From: Flavobacterium sp. NRK F7
GTDB lineage: Bacteria > Bacteroidota > Bacteroidia > Flavobacteriales > Flavobacteriaceae
Direction of reading: 5' to 3'
NCBI RefSeq assembly: GCF_024054195.1
Contig: NZ_JAMXLB010000001.1
Location: 2,309,085 to 2,373,084, forward strand
DNA length: 64,000 nucleotides
Shown here: positions 33,229 through 43,279 of the stretch, piece by piece
Layout: each line of letters opens with the position of its first letter
How positions within the stretch are numbered: position 1 is the stretch's first letter
Position numbers and translations under genes: made by a program
Notes under the pieces: model-generated
What the model saw: the letters and a program-made list of their open reading frames with translations, nothing else
The model's database searches: none
What the model was told of the DNA's origin: nothing

Positions 33229-35658
33229 TTAGCGTAGTGTTGCTCCTAACTGATTTTCAAAATTCATTTGCAGTTTACTCATTATTTTTTCAATTTCTTT
33301 ATCATTTAAGGTTTTGCTTTCATCTTGAATAATAAAGCTAACCGCATATGATTTTTTACCTTCTGGTAAGTTTTTACCTTGGTAAACATCGAAAAGATTA
33401 ATCTCTTTTAATAATTTCTTTTCGGTTTGCTTTGCAATTTTATACACCTCTTCAAAAGCAGTGCTTTCATTCAATAAAAGGGCTAAATCACGTCTTACAG
33501 CAGGATATTTAGGAATATCAGTAAATTTAATTTTATTTGAAATGTATTTTTGGATTTTACCCCAATTAAAGTCAGCAAATAAAACTTCTTGTTTGATATC
33601 AAAATGTTTTAGTATTGATTTTTTGATGGTTCCAAACTCTACAATGATTTCCTTACCAACCGCTAAACTTAATCCTTCAGCAAAAATATCACTTTCTACA
33701 GGTAAACTAGATACTTTGCTATCTAATCCAATTCTTGAAAGCACACTATTGATGTAGCCTTTGAATAAGAAGAAATCCGATTTTTGTAGATTTTGTGTCC
33801 AATTTTCCTCAGCTCTATTTCCACTTAAAAATAAGGTTAAGTGTTTGTTTTCTTCATATCCAGAAGGTAATTTATGATAGGTTTTACCAAATTCATATAA
33901 TTTTAAATCACTTCTCTTTCTATTAATATTAAAAGAAATTGCTTCTAAACCAGAAAAAAGCATGGATTGTCTCATCGCTGATAAATCATTGCTCAATGGA
34001 TTTAACATCACGACATTAAATTCTTCTTTTAAATTTTTTGATAATTGGATATAATCGGGTGTAGTTAACGAATTGGCCATCATTTCGTTAAAACCAAGAG
34101 AACACAACTGGTTGGCTACTAAATTTTGAACTTTATATTCTTCCGTACGAGAAGAGTTTGAAATTGTAGCATTTAATTTTTCAGTAAAATTGATGTTGTT
34201 GTAACCATATACTCTTAAAATCTCTTCAATAACATCAATTTCTCTTTGTACATCAACTCTGTAAGATGGAATTACTAAACCAATACCTGCTTCAGTAACA
34301 TTATTAATTTTAATATCTAAGGCAACTAAAATTTTCTTTATCGTTTCTTTAGATAATTCTTCACCAATAACTTTTTTAGCTTTTTCAAAATTTAAGAATA
34401 CTTGGAAATCTTCAATTTTCTTTGGATATAAATCCACAATATCAGATGTAATTTCTCCACCAGCAACTTCTTGAATTAATAAAGCAGCTCTTTTTAAAGC
34501 GTATTCGGTAATCGTTGCATCAATACCACGCTCAAATCGAAAAGAAGCATCGGTATTTAATGCATGTCTTTTAGCTGTTTTTCTAACAGAAACCGGATTG
34601 AAATATGCACTTTCTAAGAAAATAGAGGTAGTATCTTCGGTTACTCCTGAATCTTTTCCTCCAAAAACGCCAGCAATACACATCGGACCTTCAGCATGAC
34701 AGATCATTAAATCGTCCGCATCTAAAGTTCTTTCAACATCATCTAAAGTAGTAAATTTTGTTCCAGCAGCAACTGTCTTTACAATTACTTTGTTTCCCTT
34801 AATTTTATTGGCATCAAAAGCATGTAAAGGTTGACCTAATTCATGTAACACGTAATTAGTAACATCTACCACATTATTTTTTGGAGTTAAACCAATCGCT
34901 TTTAATCTATTTTGAAGCCAAGCAGGAGAAGGTTTAATACTAAGTCCAGAAATAGTAACGCCACAATATCTAGGTGCTAATTTTTCATTTTCAACAGTTA
35001 CGTCTATTTTTAAGGTACGTTTGTCTACTTTAAAATTGCTAACGGAAGGCGTAATTAACTCAATATGTTTTTCTTTTTGTACTAATCCAGCTTTCAAATC
35101 TCTAGCTACACCAAAATGACTCATAGCATCGGCACGATTAGGAGTTAACCCAATTTCAAATACTTCATCAGTTTCAATATTAAAAACGGTTTTACCTAAA
35201 GTACCTGGTTTTAAGTTGGCATCTAAAATTAAAATACCGTCATGACTTTCTCCTAAACCTAATTCATCTTCTGCACAAATCATTCCATGACTTTCTTGAC
35301 CACGAATTTTTCCTTTTTTTATTTCGAAGGCATTTCCTTCTTTATCATATAATTTTGTGCCAATGGTAGCCACAGGAACTTTTTGACCCGCAGCAACATT
35401 GGGTGCACCACAAACAATTTGTACTGGAGGATTTCCATCTCCTAAATCAACAGTTGTAACTTTTAATCTATCTGCATCTGGATGTGGTTCACAAGTAAGA
35501 ACATGGCCTACGACAATGCCTTCTAACCCTCCTTTTAGACTTTCAAATTTATCTACACCTTCTACTTCTAATCCTAAATCAGTTAGTAAAGCAGCTGTTT
35601 CTTCTGATTTCCAATCAATTTTTATGAATTGTTTAAGCCAATTGTATGAAATACGCAT
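33229..35658 (-). CDS. pheT: Phenylalanine--tRNA ligase beta subunit
   Basis: This 809-residue protein has the full bacterial PheT layout. An N-terminal tRNA-binding OB-fold covers ~40-150 (V-L-T-C-E-P-H-P-D-A-D-R-L, I-V-C-G-A-P-N). The B3/B4 editing domain covers ~210-400 (L-G-Q-P-L-H-A-F-D-A-N-K). B5 and the catalytic-like core follow, with a C-terminal anticodon-binding ferredoxin-like domain (F-D-V-Y-Q-G-K-N-L-P-E-G-K-K-S). With PheS it charges tRNA-Phe; pheS is not in the window, which is common in Bacteroidota. The length is normal. Confidence 0.97.
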   Translation of the reverse strand: MRISYNWLKQFIKIDWKSEETAALLTDLGLEVEGVDKFESLKGGLEGIVVGHVLTCEPHPDADRLKVTTVDLGDGNPPVQIVCGAPNVAAGQKVPVATIGTKLYDKEGNAFEIKKGKIRGQESHGMICAEDELGLGESHDGILILDANLKPGTLGKTVFNIETDEVFEIGLTPNRADAMSHFGVARDLKAGLVQKEKHIELITPSVSNFKVDKRTLKIDVTVENEKLAPRYCGVTISGLSIKPSPAWLQNRLKAIGLTPKNNVVDVTNYVLHELGQPLHAFDANKIKGNKVIVKTVAAGTKFTTLDDVERTLDADDLMICHAEGPMCIAGVFGGKDSGVTEDTTSIFLESAYFNPVSVRKTAKRHALNTDASFRFERGIDATITEYALKRAALLIQEVAGGEITSDIVDLYPKKIEDFQVFLNFEKAKKVIGEELSKETIKKILVALDIKINNVTEAGIGLVIPSYRVDVQREIDVIEEILRVYGYNNINFTEKLNATISNSSRTEEYKVQNLVANQLCSLGFNEMMANSLTTPDYIQLSKNLKEEFNVVMLNPLSNDLSAMRQSMLFSGLEAISFNINRKRSDLKLYEFGKTYHKLPSGYEENKHLTLFLSGNRAEENWTQNLQKSDFFLFKGYINSVLSRIGLDSKVSSLPVESDIFAEGLSLAVGKEIIVEFGTIKKSILKHFDIKQEVLFADFNWGKIQKYISNKIKFTDIPKYPAVRRDLALLLNESTAFEEVYKIAKQTEKKLLKEINLFDVYQGKNLPEGKKSYAVSFIIQDESKTLNDKEIEKIMSKLQMNFENQLGATLR

Positions 35659-35798
35659 TATGAATCGATTTTAAAGGTGCAAAGATAAAATTAATTCGTC
35701 AATGTGCCAATGTGAAAAGAATATTAATTATTCTAAAGTTTAAATTAGAGCATATCCATTTTATTTAGAAATTGATTAAAAGTATTTTAGGTTTACTT

Positions 35799-36815
35799 TT
35801 ATTTTTTTAAAAACGCAATCAACCCTTTAAAATAGGTTTGTTGGTCATCGTAAAAGGCCATGTGACTTCCATTTTCACAATAAAGGTATTTTCCATTTGG
35901 TAATAAATTTGCCATTTTTTGCATGAATTTTGGGTCCATTGTATCAAATTGAGCACCAATTACTAAAGTTGGAATGGTAATGTTTTTTAAGTCATTGGTT
36001 CTGTCCCAGCGTTCTAATTTTCCTGAAATGCCAAATTCACTTGGACCTTGCATGGTTACATACAAAGATTGATTCATCTTAGTAAAAGAACGATTAACAG
36101 GTTCTGGCCAATCTTTTGCAGGTAATCTTAAAATGTGTTGTTCATAAAAATTAGGAATCAATAATTCCATATATTTTGGATTGGAAAAGTCTTTTTCAGC
36201 TTCAATTTTTTGTATTTCATAAAGTGTTTCGGGTTTCATTTGTAAAGCCAATACTTCTTCGGCATACTTACCATATTCAGGACAACTCGACATCATGTTG
36301 GAAATAATTAATCCTTTCATTTCTTGCTGATATTTCAATGCATATTCCATTGCTAAAATGCCTCCCCAAGAATGTCCTAAAATATAAAAATTGTCTTTGT
36401 CTAGGTTGAGTGCTTTTCTAACTTGTTCCACTTCTTCCACATATCTTGGCAAATCCCAAAATGTAGTGTCTTTTGGATTATCGGAATTACCACAGCCTAA
36501 TTGATCATAATAGATAAATTCAATTCCTTCTGCAGGCAAAAAATTTTCGAAACATTCAAAATATTCATGTGTACATCCTGGACCGCCATTTAAAAGTAAT
36601 ACTTTAGTTTTTGGGTTGTTACCAATGCGTTTCGTCCAAACGTGAAAAAGGGTATCCTTTGTTGCAATTGGAATCATTTTAATTCCACCATCTTGAATAA
36701 CCGTAGAATCGATTTGGTAGTAATTAACAACAGTATCTTCTTCTAAAACTACTTTTTCGTTTTTACAGCCAATTAATATGAAAGTTAGGATGAAAGTTAC
36801 AACTATATTTTTCAT
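35799..36815 (-). CDS. Proline iminopeptidase-like alpha/beta-hydrolase lipoprotein (S33 family)
   Basis: This 338-residue protein has a lipoprotein signal (L-I-G-C at residues 14-17). The oxyanion-hole region N-G-G-P-G-C-T-H-E-Y is near residue 77. The nucleophile elbow L-G-H-S-W-G-G is near residue 147, and the late catalytic Asp and His lie in G-A-Q-F-D-T-M-D and E-N-G-S-H-M-A. These match S33 prolyl aminopeptidases. It probably trims N-terminal proline from peptides in the envelope. An S41 protease lipoprotein gene ends 13 bases from its start, likely the same operon. Confidence 0.9.
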   Translation of the reverse strand: MKNIVVTFILTFILIGCKNEKVVLEEDTVVNYYQIDSTVIQDGGIKMIPIATKDTLFHVWTKRIGNNPKTKVLLLNGGPGCTHEYFECFENFLPAEGIEFIYYDQLGCGNSDNPKDTTFWDLPRYVEEVEQVRKALNLDKDNFYILGHSWGGILAMEYALKYQQEMKGLIISNMMSSCPEYGKYAEEVLALQMKPETLYEIQKIEAEKDFSNPKYMELLIPNFYEQHILRLPAKDWPEPVNRSFTKMNQSLYVTMQGPSEFGISGKLERWDRTNDLKNITIPTLVIGAQFDTMDPKFMQKMANLLPNGKYLYCENGSHMAFYDDQQTYFKGLIAFLKK

Positions 36816-36827
36816 AATTATCTATTT

Positions 36828-37808
36828 TTAAGGTATAATCTGTTTGTTATTTGCATTAATTAAATTAATCCATTCAATTGCCTTTTCTACGGTCTCAGTT
36901 TCTTTACACTTTACATCTGGTGCTATTGAGTTACCATATTTAATATGATTACGATCTATAAAAGTACTTATAGCTAAGTTAATTCTTGATCCATCCGATA
37001 AAGTATAGGATTTACATCCTGTTGAAACACCATAAGTAGTATCTCCAAAAAACTTTGTTTTATTCCTACCTTTAAAAGCAATACTAATTGCTTCACCAGA
37101 ACTAGCTGTTTGATTATTAATTAAAACAGCTACATAAGGATTATTATTTTTCAGTTGAAATACATTTTCTTGAGTGGCTATTATAGTATCATTTAGATAT
37201 GCTTTGCCTTCAAAAAGTTTCCATGACTCATACTGACTATTACTATTCAAAAAATAACCAACTTTACCATTGCCAAGAATGGGTTCGACACTTAATAGCA
37301 TGGGCCACATATTGCCACCAAAATTATCTCTTAAATCGACAATCCAACCTTTTATATTTGTATGATTTTGTTTTTTAATTTTATCTAATATAGCTTCTAT
37401 ATAATCTTTATTTTGATTTTCGTCTCCTATACAATATGGAATTCTTATATATCCTATGTCATTAGGGATAAGCTCATCTTTAAATAGAGGTAAAGGTTTT
37501 TCGTTATCTATTCGATTAGCATTATTAATGGGCTCAAAATAACTATGTTTATCGTTTATTTCTTTAATAGCCAAAAAAATAGAAGGATATGTGTCTTCAA
37601 TTTCTATGGCATTTTTTGCTTTAGAATATATTTTTCTTTTAAATTTTTCCCATTCAGTTTTATTTCTATTTACAGAATTATTTTCTAATATAGTTATTAC
37701 TTCATCAATATATTTTTTTGCTGTAGGAGAAATACTCTTCGTAGCATTATTTTTGCAACTCAACAAAAAGGTTAATACAATTATGATTATTAGAATCTTT
37801 TTTTTCAT
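36828..37808 (-). CDS. S41-family (C-terminal processing-like) peptidase lipoprotein
   Basis: This 326-residue protein begins with a lipoprotein signal (L-L-S-C at 15-18). The tail-specific protease core is recognisable from G-W-I-V-D-L-R-D-N-F-G-G-N at ~residues 158-170. The catalytic serine lies in N-N-Q-T-A-S-S-G-E-A-I-S-I near 240, followed by G-D-T-T-Y-G-V-S-T-G. No PDZ domain is evident, so it is a short S41 form. It precedes the proline iminopeptidase gene and may share its transcript. The substrate is unknown. Confidence 0.88.
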   Translation of the reverse strand: MKKKILIIIIVLTFLLSCKNNATKSISPTAKKYIDEVITILENNSVNRNKTEWEKFKRKIYSKAKNAIEIEDTYPSIFLAIKEINDKHSYFEPINNANRIDNEKPLPLFKDELIPNDIGYIRIPYCIGDENQNKDYIEAILDKIKKQNHTNIKGWIVDLRDNFGGNMWPMLLSVEPILGNGKVGYFLNSNSQYESWKLFEGKAYLNDTIIATQENVFQLKNNNPYVAVLINNQTASSGEAISIAFKGRNKTKFFGDTTYGVSTGCKSYTLSDGSRINLAISTFIDRNHIKYGNSIAPDVKCKETETVEKAIEWINLINANNKQIIP

Positions 37809-37826
37809 TGAGTTTTTATGATGTAA

Positions 37827-38690
37827 CTATAAAATTTCTTCTACATGTTTTTTTATATTACTCGCTAATTTTTCGGTAGGTAAATCATTTGCATCATTAC
37901 CAAAAGGATCTTCTATTTCTTCTGCGATGAGTTCTAAACTAGCCAAAACATAAAATATAAAAACCACAACCGGTATTACATAATATCCTAAATTAAATAC
38001 ATAACCAAAAGGCAAGGTCATAATGTAGAAGAATATGAATTTTTTAATAAACGAACTATACGAGTAGGGAATGGGGGTGTTTTTGATACGTTCACAAGCA
38101 CCACAAATATCAGTGAAAGATTGAATTTCATTATTGATGATAATTAATTGATCACCAGAAATTGTACCATTTAAATGCAATTCATGTATTTTTCTGAATA
38201 GCATTTTGGCTACTTGATTGGGACGATGTTTGTGATGATCGATTTCTAAATCGATACCATCAAATAACATTTTTGCTGTGTCTTCATCTGACAAATGCTT
38301 TTGCAATACAGAAGCATAAGCTGGAATGATGCGCTTAAAAAAAGATTTGTCTTGTTCTTCTTTTAAAATAACGGATAATTTTATAGCTAAATTTCTACTA
38401 TTATTAACCAAGGCTCCCCAATGTTTTCTTCCTTCCCACCAACGGTCATAAGCGGTATTGGTTCTGAAAACTAACAATAAAGAAATCACAAAGCCTAACA
38501 TGCCATGCATAATAGTTATGTTTTTAACATGACTTTGTTCTGAAAGTTGCCAATACTCAATTTCTAAATAGGCAACCACATAAGAGTAAATTCCTATTGT
38601 AATCATCATGGGAATTAGCTGACGAAAAGTATCTGATTTATGAAAACGAAAAATAAAAGTAATCCAGTCCTTCGGGTTGTATTGCACCAT
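37827..38690 (-). CDS. Bestrophin-family anion channel
   Basis: This 287-residue protein has four membrane helices and the family pattern S-L-L-L-V-F-R-T-N-T-A-Y-D-R-W-W-E-G-R-K near residues 75-95. Later it carries C-E-R-I-K-N-T-P-I-P-Y-S-Y near 205 and the C-terminal D-P-F-G-N-D-A-N-D-L-P. Bacterial bestrophins form pentameric chloride or cation channels. The length is normal. It lies 18 bases upstream of the S41 peptidase gene. Confidence 0.92.
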   Translation of the reverse strand: MVQYNPKDWITFIFRFHKSDTFRQLIPMMITIGIYSYVVAYLEIEYWQLSEQSHVKNITIMHGMLGFVISLLLVFRTNTAYDRWWEGRKHWGALVNNSRNLAIKLSVILKEEQDKSFFKRIIPAYASVLQKHLSDEDTAKMLFDGIDLEIDHHKHRPNQVAKMLFRKIHELHLNGTISGDQLIIINNEIQSFTDICGACERIKNTPIPYSYSSFIKKFIFFYIMTLPFGYVFNLGYYVIPVVVFIFYVLASLELIAEEIEDPFGNDANDLPTEKLASNIKKHVEEIL

Positions 38691-38798
38691 TTGAAATTAG
38701 AAATTAAAATTTGGAAATTGAATGATAAAAATAGATAATTCTAGTACAATTTAAAAAGTATTATTTAAAAATAACGTGTAGGATATAATTTATTTGGT

Positions 38799-38814
38799 AA
38801 CACCAATTGGTGTT
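38799..38814. repeat. 16-bp perfect palindrome between tolC-like and bestrophin genes
   Basis: AACACCAATTGGTGTT is a perfect palindrome. It has no T-run on either side, so it is not an obvious terminator. It could be an operator for the bestrophin gene, which starts 109 bases away. Confidence 0.5.
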
Positions 38815-38827
38815 GAGTTGTTATTTT

Positions 38828-38857
38828 GTTCTCGACTGTGCTCGAACTGACATCTCG
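38828..38857 (-). repeat. REP-like dispersed element, copy 3 (inverted)
   Basis: The minus strand reads GATGTCAGTTCGAGCACAGT followed by CGAGAAC. It is the same unit as at 12313 and 13068 with a few substitutions. It lies 26 bases downstream of the TolC-like gene stop. Confidence 0.65.
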
Positions 38858-38882
38858 ATTCCATTTTATGTGATTATGTTAT

Positions 38883-40187
38883 TCATTTCAGAGGTAAAGT
38901 TCCTGCTAATTCTTTTAAATTGATTTCTGAAAGTTTGGTATTGTATTGTGCTGTTGCATAACGTACCGAAGCTTCAATATAATTTTGTTGGGCAGTACGA
39001 ACCTCAATCGTGGTGATTGTTCCAATTTTAAATTTTGCTAAAGTAATTTCTAAATTTTGTTTCGCTATCGCTATATTTTCTTCTTCAATTTTAGTAAGCT
39101 CTAAATTGGTTTGATAACTTTGATAAAAAGATGCCATTTGCGATTCTAAAGCTAATTTTTGTTGGTCCAAAACAAAAGCCGCATTTTCAACTTCATATTT
39201 CGCTACTTTTTCTCTTTTATTTTGTAAAAAGCCATTAAAAATTGGTACGCTAGCTGAAACACCATACACAAAACCTTGTCCGGAAGATTGTGTAATAAAT
39301 CCTAAGGAAGCTTCAGAGCGTGTAAAATTATATCCAGAGGTTATACGAACCGTGGGATAACGATTTCCTTTGACTTGTTTTAAGTTTAAATCAGCTACTT
39401 TTTTATTTAAAATTTGAGCTTGCAATTGCGGATTTTGTTTGGTTGCCAATTCTTTGAGTTCATCATATGTAAGATTGTCTTCAAAGCTAACTTCTTGTAT
39501 GACTTGAAAATCGGTTAGTAAGTCTCTTGCCAATAATTCGTTTAATTTAATTTTAGTGTTTTTATAAATTTCTTTTTGACTGAGTAACAAACTTTTATCC
39601 GTATTTAAATCAACTTGTGCATTTAACAGTTCTAATTTGGAAGCTTTACCAATAGAAAATCGATTTTGTGCGGTAGTCACTCTTTCATTTGAAATGACAA
39701 TAGCACTATCAATAGAAGCCATTACTTGTTGCTGTTGTACTAAATCATAATAAGTTAGATAGACATCACTGATTCGATTTAAGATAGTAGCTTGTAATTC
39801 TGCTTTTCCTTGAGCTTCTAAAGTAGCTAATTGTTCTTTTCTAGCAAACATACTCAAACCATCAAAAACCGTCCAATCTAATCCAATACCGTAGGTTAAA
39901 CTGAAATTTTTAGCATTATTAAGTGTTCTTTGGGAGCCATCTGCTTGCGTTTGAGTAGTATTGGTTTGACTGTTATTATTATTTAAATTCGCACTTAATG
40001 TAGGTAACATTCCAGCATTTGCTAAATTATTATTGGTAACATCAATTTTTGAATTGTTTGTTGCAATTTTGATTTCATAATTGTTTTCTAAAGCCAAAGT
40101 TACGGCTTCTTCTAGCGTTAAAATATCTTGCGCTTGAAGCGAATAACTAAATAAAAACAATAGGATATAGAAAGGGATTCGTAGCAT
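38883..40187 (-). CDS. TolC-family outer-membrane efflux protein
   Basis: This 434-residue protein has a signal peptide (cleavage near L-Q-A-Q, residue 19). The TolC start pattern L-T-L-E-E-A-V-T-L-A-L-E-N-N-Y-E-I follows. Two tandem outer-membrane-factor halves have long helical stretches. It forms the outer-membrane channel for the RND pump encoded immediately upstream (3 bases between genes). Confidence 0.93.
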   Translation of the reverse strand: MLRIPFYILLFLFSYSLQAQDILTLEEAVTLALENNYEIKIATNNSKIDVTNNNLANAGMLPTLSANLNNNNSQTNTTQTQADGSQRTLNNAKNFSLTYGIGLDWTVFDGLSMFARKEQLATLEAQGKAELQATILNRISDVYLTYYDLVQQQQVMASIDSAIVISNERVTTAQNRFSIGKASKLELLNAQVDLNTDKSLLLSQKEIYKNTKIKLNELLARDLLTDFQVIQEVSFEDNLTYDELKELATKQNPQLQAQILNKKVADLNLKQVKGNRYPTVRITSGYNFTRSEASLGFITQSSGQGFVYGVSASVPIFNGFLQNKREKVAKYEVENAAFVLDQQKLALESQMASFYQSYQTNLELTKIEEENIAIAKQNLEITLAKFKIGTITTIEVRTAQQNYIEASVRYATAQYNTKLSEINLKELAGTLPLK

Positions 40188-40190
40188 AAT

Positions 40191-43100
40191 TTATTTTTCT
40201 AAAGCATCTAGATTATCAAATTCAGGACGGTGTTTTTTCTGTCTAGACCATACTAGATAAATGGTTGGAATGACAAATAATGTTAGAACCAGTGAAAATA
40301 AAGTTCCGCCTACAATTACTACTCCCATTCCCATTCTGCTGGCAGAAGCTGCACCTAAAGATAGGGCAATTGGTAAAGCACCTAAAGCAATGGCTAAACT
40401 TGTCATAAGAATAGGGCGTAATCGAGATTCTGATGCTTCAATAATAGCATCATATTTGGATTTTCCTTGCTCACGTAATTGATTCGCAAATTCTACAATC
40501 AAAATTCCATTTTTGGTAACCAATCCAATTAACATAATGGTTCCAATTTGACTAAAAATATTCCAGGTTTGTCCAAATAACCATAACGAGAATAAGGCAC
40601 CTGCAATAGCCATGGGTACGGTAAGAATAATAATGAAAGGATCAATAAAACTTTCAAATTGAGCCGCTAAAATTAAGAATATCAATAATAAGGCTAATCC
40701 AAAAGCAAAAGAAGTATTGGAACTACTTTCCACAAAATCTCTCGATTCTCCACCTAAATCAGTGGTAAAAGTATCATCTAAGACTTTCGCTTTAATCGCA
40801 TCCATAGCTTCAATACCGTCATTAATACTTTTTCCTGGTGCTAAACCAGCGCTTACCGTAGCCGACATATAACGGTTATTATGATACAATTGTGGTGGAT
40901 TACTTTGTTCTTCAACCGAAACAACATTATCCATTTGTATTAACTCTCCTTTATCATTTCGAATAAAAATAGAGGTTAAATCTAAAGGTGTTGCTCTATC
41001 TTCTTGTAAAAACTGTCCGATTACTTGGTATTGTTTCCCATTTCTAGTAAAGTAACCAAAACGTTGTCCACTAAGTGATAATTGTAAGGTTTGTGCGATA
41101 TCAATGACAGAAATTCCAAGACTTTTGGCTTTTTCACGATCTATGGTAACATTGATTTCTGGTTTGTTGAATTTCAGATTTACATCTACCATTGAAAACG
41201 TATCATCTTTGGCAGCTTCTTCCATAAACAAAGGAATTTTTTCTTGTAACTTTTCGAAATTCTGCGCTTGTATGATGTATTGAATAGGTAAACCACCTCT
41301 ACGACTAACGGAAATAGTAGGTTGTTGAATAACAGAAGTACGAGCATCCGTGTAGCGTTTGGTCCATTTGGTTAAATCATCCGCAATTTCCATTTGTGAT
41401 TTGTCTCTTTCACTGGGGTCTTTCAGCGATATTCGAATAAAACCACTATTTACAGAACCTCCTCCAAAACCTGGTGAAGAAATGACTAGACTTACTCGTT
41501 TTTCAGGAATAGAATCGTCTACTAATTGCGACATCTCTTGCATAAAACGATCGGTATATTCATAAGTTGCTCCTTCGGGAGTAGACATACGCATGACAAA
41601 TCCACTACGATCATCTAAAGGTGCCGTTTCTTTTTGTAGGATATTAAAAAATAAGAATATTAAACCGAAACAAACAATTATAATAGCAAAACTCCACCAT
41701 TTGTGTTTTACAAATCGCTCTAAATAAGTAGCATAGCCCGAATTTAATTTTTCAAAGTATGGTTCGGTTAATTCATAGAATTTAGTCCTTTTTTGTTCGC
41801 CGCCTTTCATCAAATACGCATTCAACATAGGAGTTAAAGTCAGAGAAACAAAGGCTGATACTAATACAGCTGCACCAATTACAACTCCAAATTCGCGAAA
41901 CAATCGTCCCACAAAACCTTCTAAAAAGATAACGGGTAAAAATACAGCAGCTAACGTAATGGAAATCGAAATAACAGCAAAGAAAATTTCATTTGAACCT
42001 TTGATTGCCGCTTCAATAGGCGACATACCTTCTTCTACTTTTTTAAAAATATTTTCGGTTACAACGATACCATCATCAACTACTAAACCAGTTGCCAAAA
42101 CAATAGCCAAAAGCGTTAAAACATTAATGGAGAAACCACATAGCCACATGATGAAGAAAGTAGCAATTAAAGAAACGGGAATATCAATTAAAGGTCGGAA
42201 CGCAATGGCCCAATTTCTAAAGAATAAATAGATAATTAAGATTACGAGTATAATTGAAATTAGTAAGGTTTCTGCGACTTCGGTAACCGAACGTTTGACA
42301 AAGGTCGTGGTATCAATGGCGATATTCAACTGAATATCTTTTGGTAAATCTTTTTTTAGTTTTTCGAATTCGGTATAAAAAGCATCAGAAATTTCTAAAT
42401 AATTGGCACCCGGTAACGGTACAATTGCCACGGCAACCATAGGTTTCCCAGATTGAGTTAATTGGGTTTCGATATTTTCTGGACCTAATGTTGCCGAACC
42501 AATATCGCTTAATCGAATGACTTTATCGCCCTCAGCTTTGATAATTATATTGTTAAACTCTTCAGCAGTTGTAAGATTACCCACCGTTTTTACAGTAAGC
42601 TCTGTATTGTCTCCTGTAATTTTTCCGGAAGGTAATTCTACATTTTGATCGTTTAACGCCTTTCTTACATCTGCAACGGTAAGACCGTACGAAGCTAATT
42701 GGTAGGGATTAATCCATAAACGCATCGCATACCGTTTTTGTCCCCAAATTTGAACCCCACTAACTCCAGGAATGGTTTCTAAGCGTTGGCTTATTACATT
42801 CTCTGCATAATCGCTTAATTCTAAAGCATTTCGGGTTTCACTTTGAACCGTCATCGATATAATGGCTTCACTATTGGCATCTGCTTTAGAAACAATAGGT
42901 TGGGAATCAATATCTTCGGGTAAGCTTCTAATGGCTTGTGATACTTTATCTCTTACATCGTTAGCTGCTGCTTCTAAATCTTTTTCTAAGTTAAATTCGA
43001 TAGTAATGGAACTACTTCCTTGATTACTGGAAGAAGTAATATTTCGAATACCGTCTATAGAATTGATTGCTTTTTCAAGAGGTTCTGTAATTTGTGATTC

Positions 43101-43277
43101 AATAATATCGGCATTAGCACCTGTATAATTGGTGCGAATCGAAATTTGTGCAGGATCAATAGAAGGGTATTCTCTTACTCCTAAAAATTTATAGCCAAGG
43201 TAACCAAATAAGATAATTACTAGGTTTAAAACGATAGTAAGAACGGGTCTTTTTATACTTAAGGTAGATAAACTCAT
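40191..43277 (-). CDS. RND-family efflux permease (HAE1 type)
   Basis: This 1028-residue inner-membrane pump has twelve helices and two large periplasmic loops. Signatures include the N-terminal S-I-K-R-P-V-L-T-I-V-L-N. The helix-4 proton relay is in L-A-T-G-L-V-V-D-D-G-I-V-V-T-E-N near residue 396, which has both aspartates. The conserved second-half segment is G-L-V-T-K-N-G-I-L-I-V-E-F. It exports hydrophobic compounds using the proton gradient. It lies between the adaptor and TolC genes with 2-3 base gaps, a complete tripartite operon. Confidence 0.95.
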   Translation of the reverse strand: MSLSTLSIKRPVLTIVLNLVIILFGYLGYKFLGVREYPSIDPAQISIRTNYTGANADIIESQITEPLEKAINSIDGIRNITSSSNQGSSSITIEFNLEKDLEAAANDVRDKVSQAIRSLPEDIDSQPIVSKADANSEAIISMTVQSETRNALELSDYAENVISQRLETIPGVSGVQIWGQKRYAMRLWINPYQLASYGLTVADVRKALNDQNVELPSGKITGDNTELTVKTVGNLTTAEEFNNIIIKAEGDKVIRLSDIGSATLGPENIETQLTQSGKPMVAVAIVPLPGANYLEISDAFYTEFEKLKKDLPKDIQLNIAIDTTTFVKRSVTEVAETLLISIILVILIIYLFFRNWAIAFRPLIDIPVSLIATFFIMWLCGFSINVLTLLAIVLATGLVVDDGIVVTENIFKKVEEGMSPIEAAIKGSNEIFFAVISISITLAAVFLPVIFLEGFVGRLFREFGVVIGAAVLVSAFVSLTLTPMLNAYLMKGGEQKRTKFYELTEPYFEKLNSGYATYLERFVKHKWWSFAIIIVCFGLIFLFFNILQKETAPLDDRSGFVMRMSTPEGATYEYTDRFMQEMSQLVDDSIPEKRVSLVISSPGFGGGSVNSGFIRISLKDPSERDKSQMEIADDLTKWTKRYTDARTSVIQQPTISVSRRGGLPIQYIIQAQNFEKLQEKIPLFMEEAAKDDTFSMVDVNLKFNKPEINVTIDREKAKSLGISVIDIAQTLQLSLSGQRFGYFTRNGKQYQVIGQFLQEDRATPLDLTSIFIRNDKGELIQMDNVVSVEEQSNPPQLYHNNRYMSATVSAGLAPGKSINDGIEAMDAIKAKVLDDTFTTDLGGESRDFVESSSNTSFAFGLALLLIFLILAAQFESFIDPFIIILTVPMAIAGALFSLWLFGQTWNIFSQIGTIMLIGLVTKNGILIVEFANQLREQGKSKYDAIIEASESRLRPILMTSLAIALGALPIALSLGAASASRMGMGVVIVGGTLFSLVLTLFVIPTIYLVWSRQKKHRPEFDNLDALEK

Positions 43278-43279
43278 AC

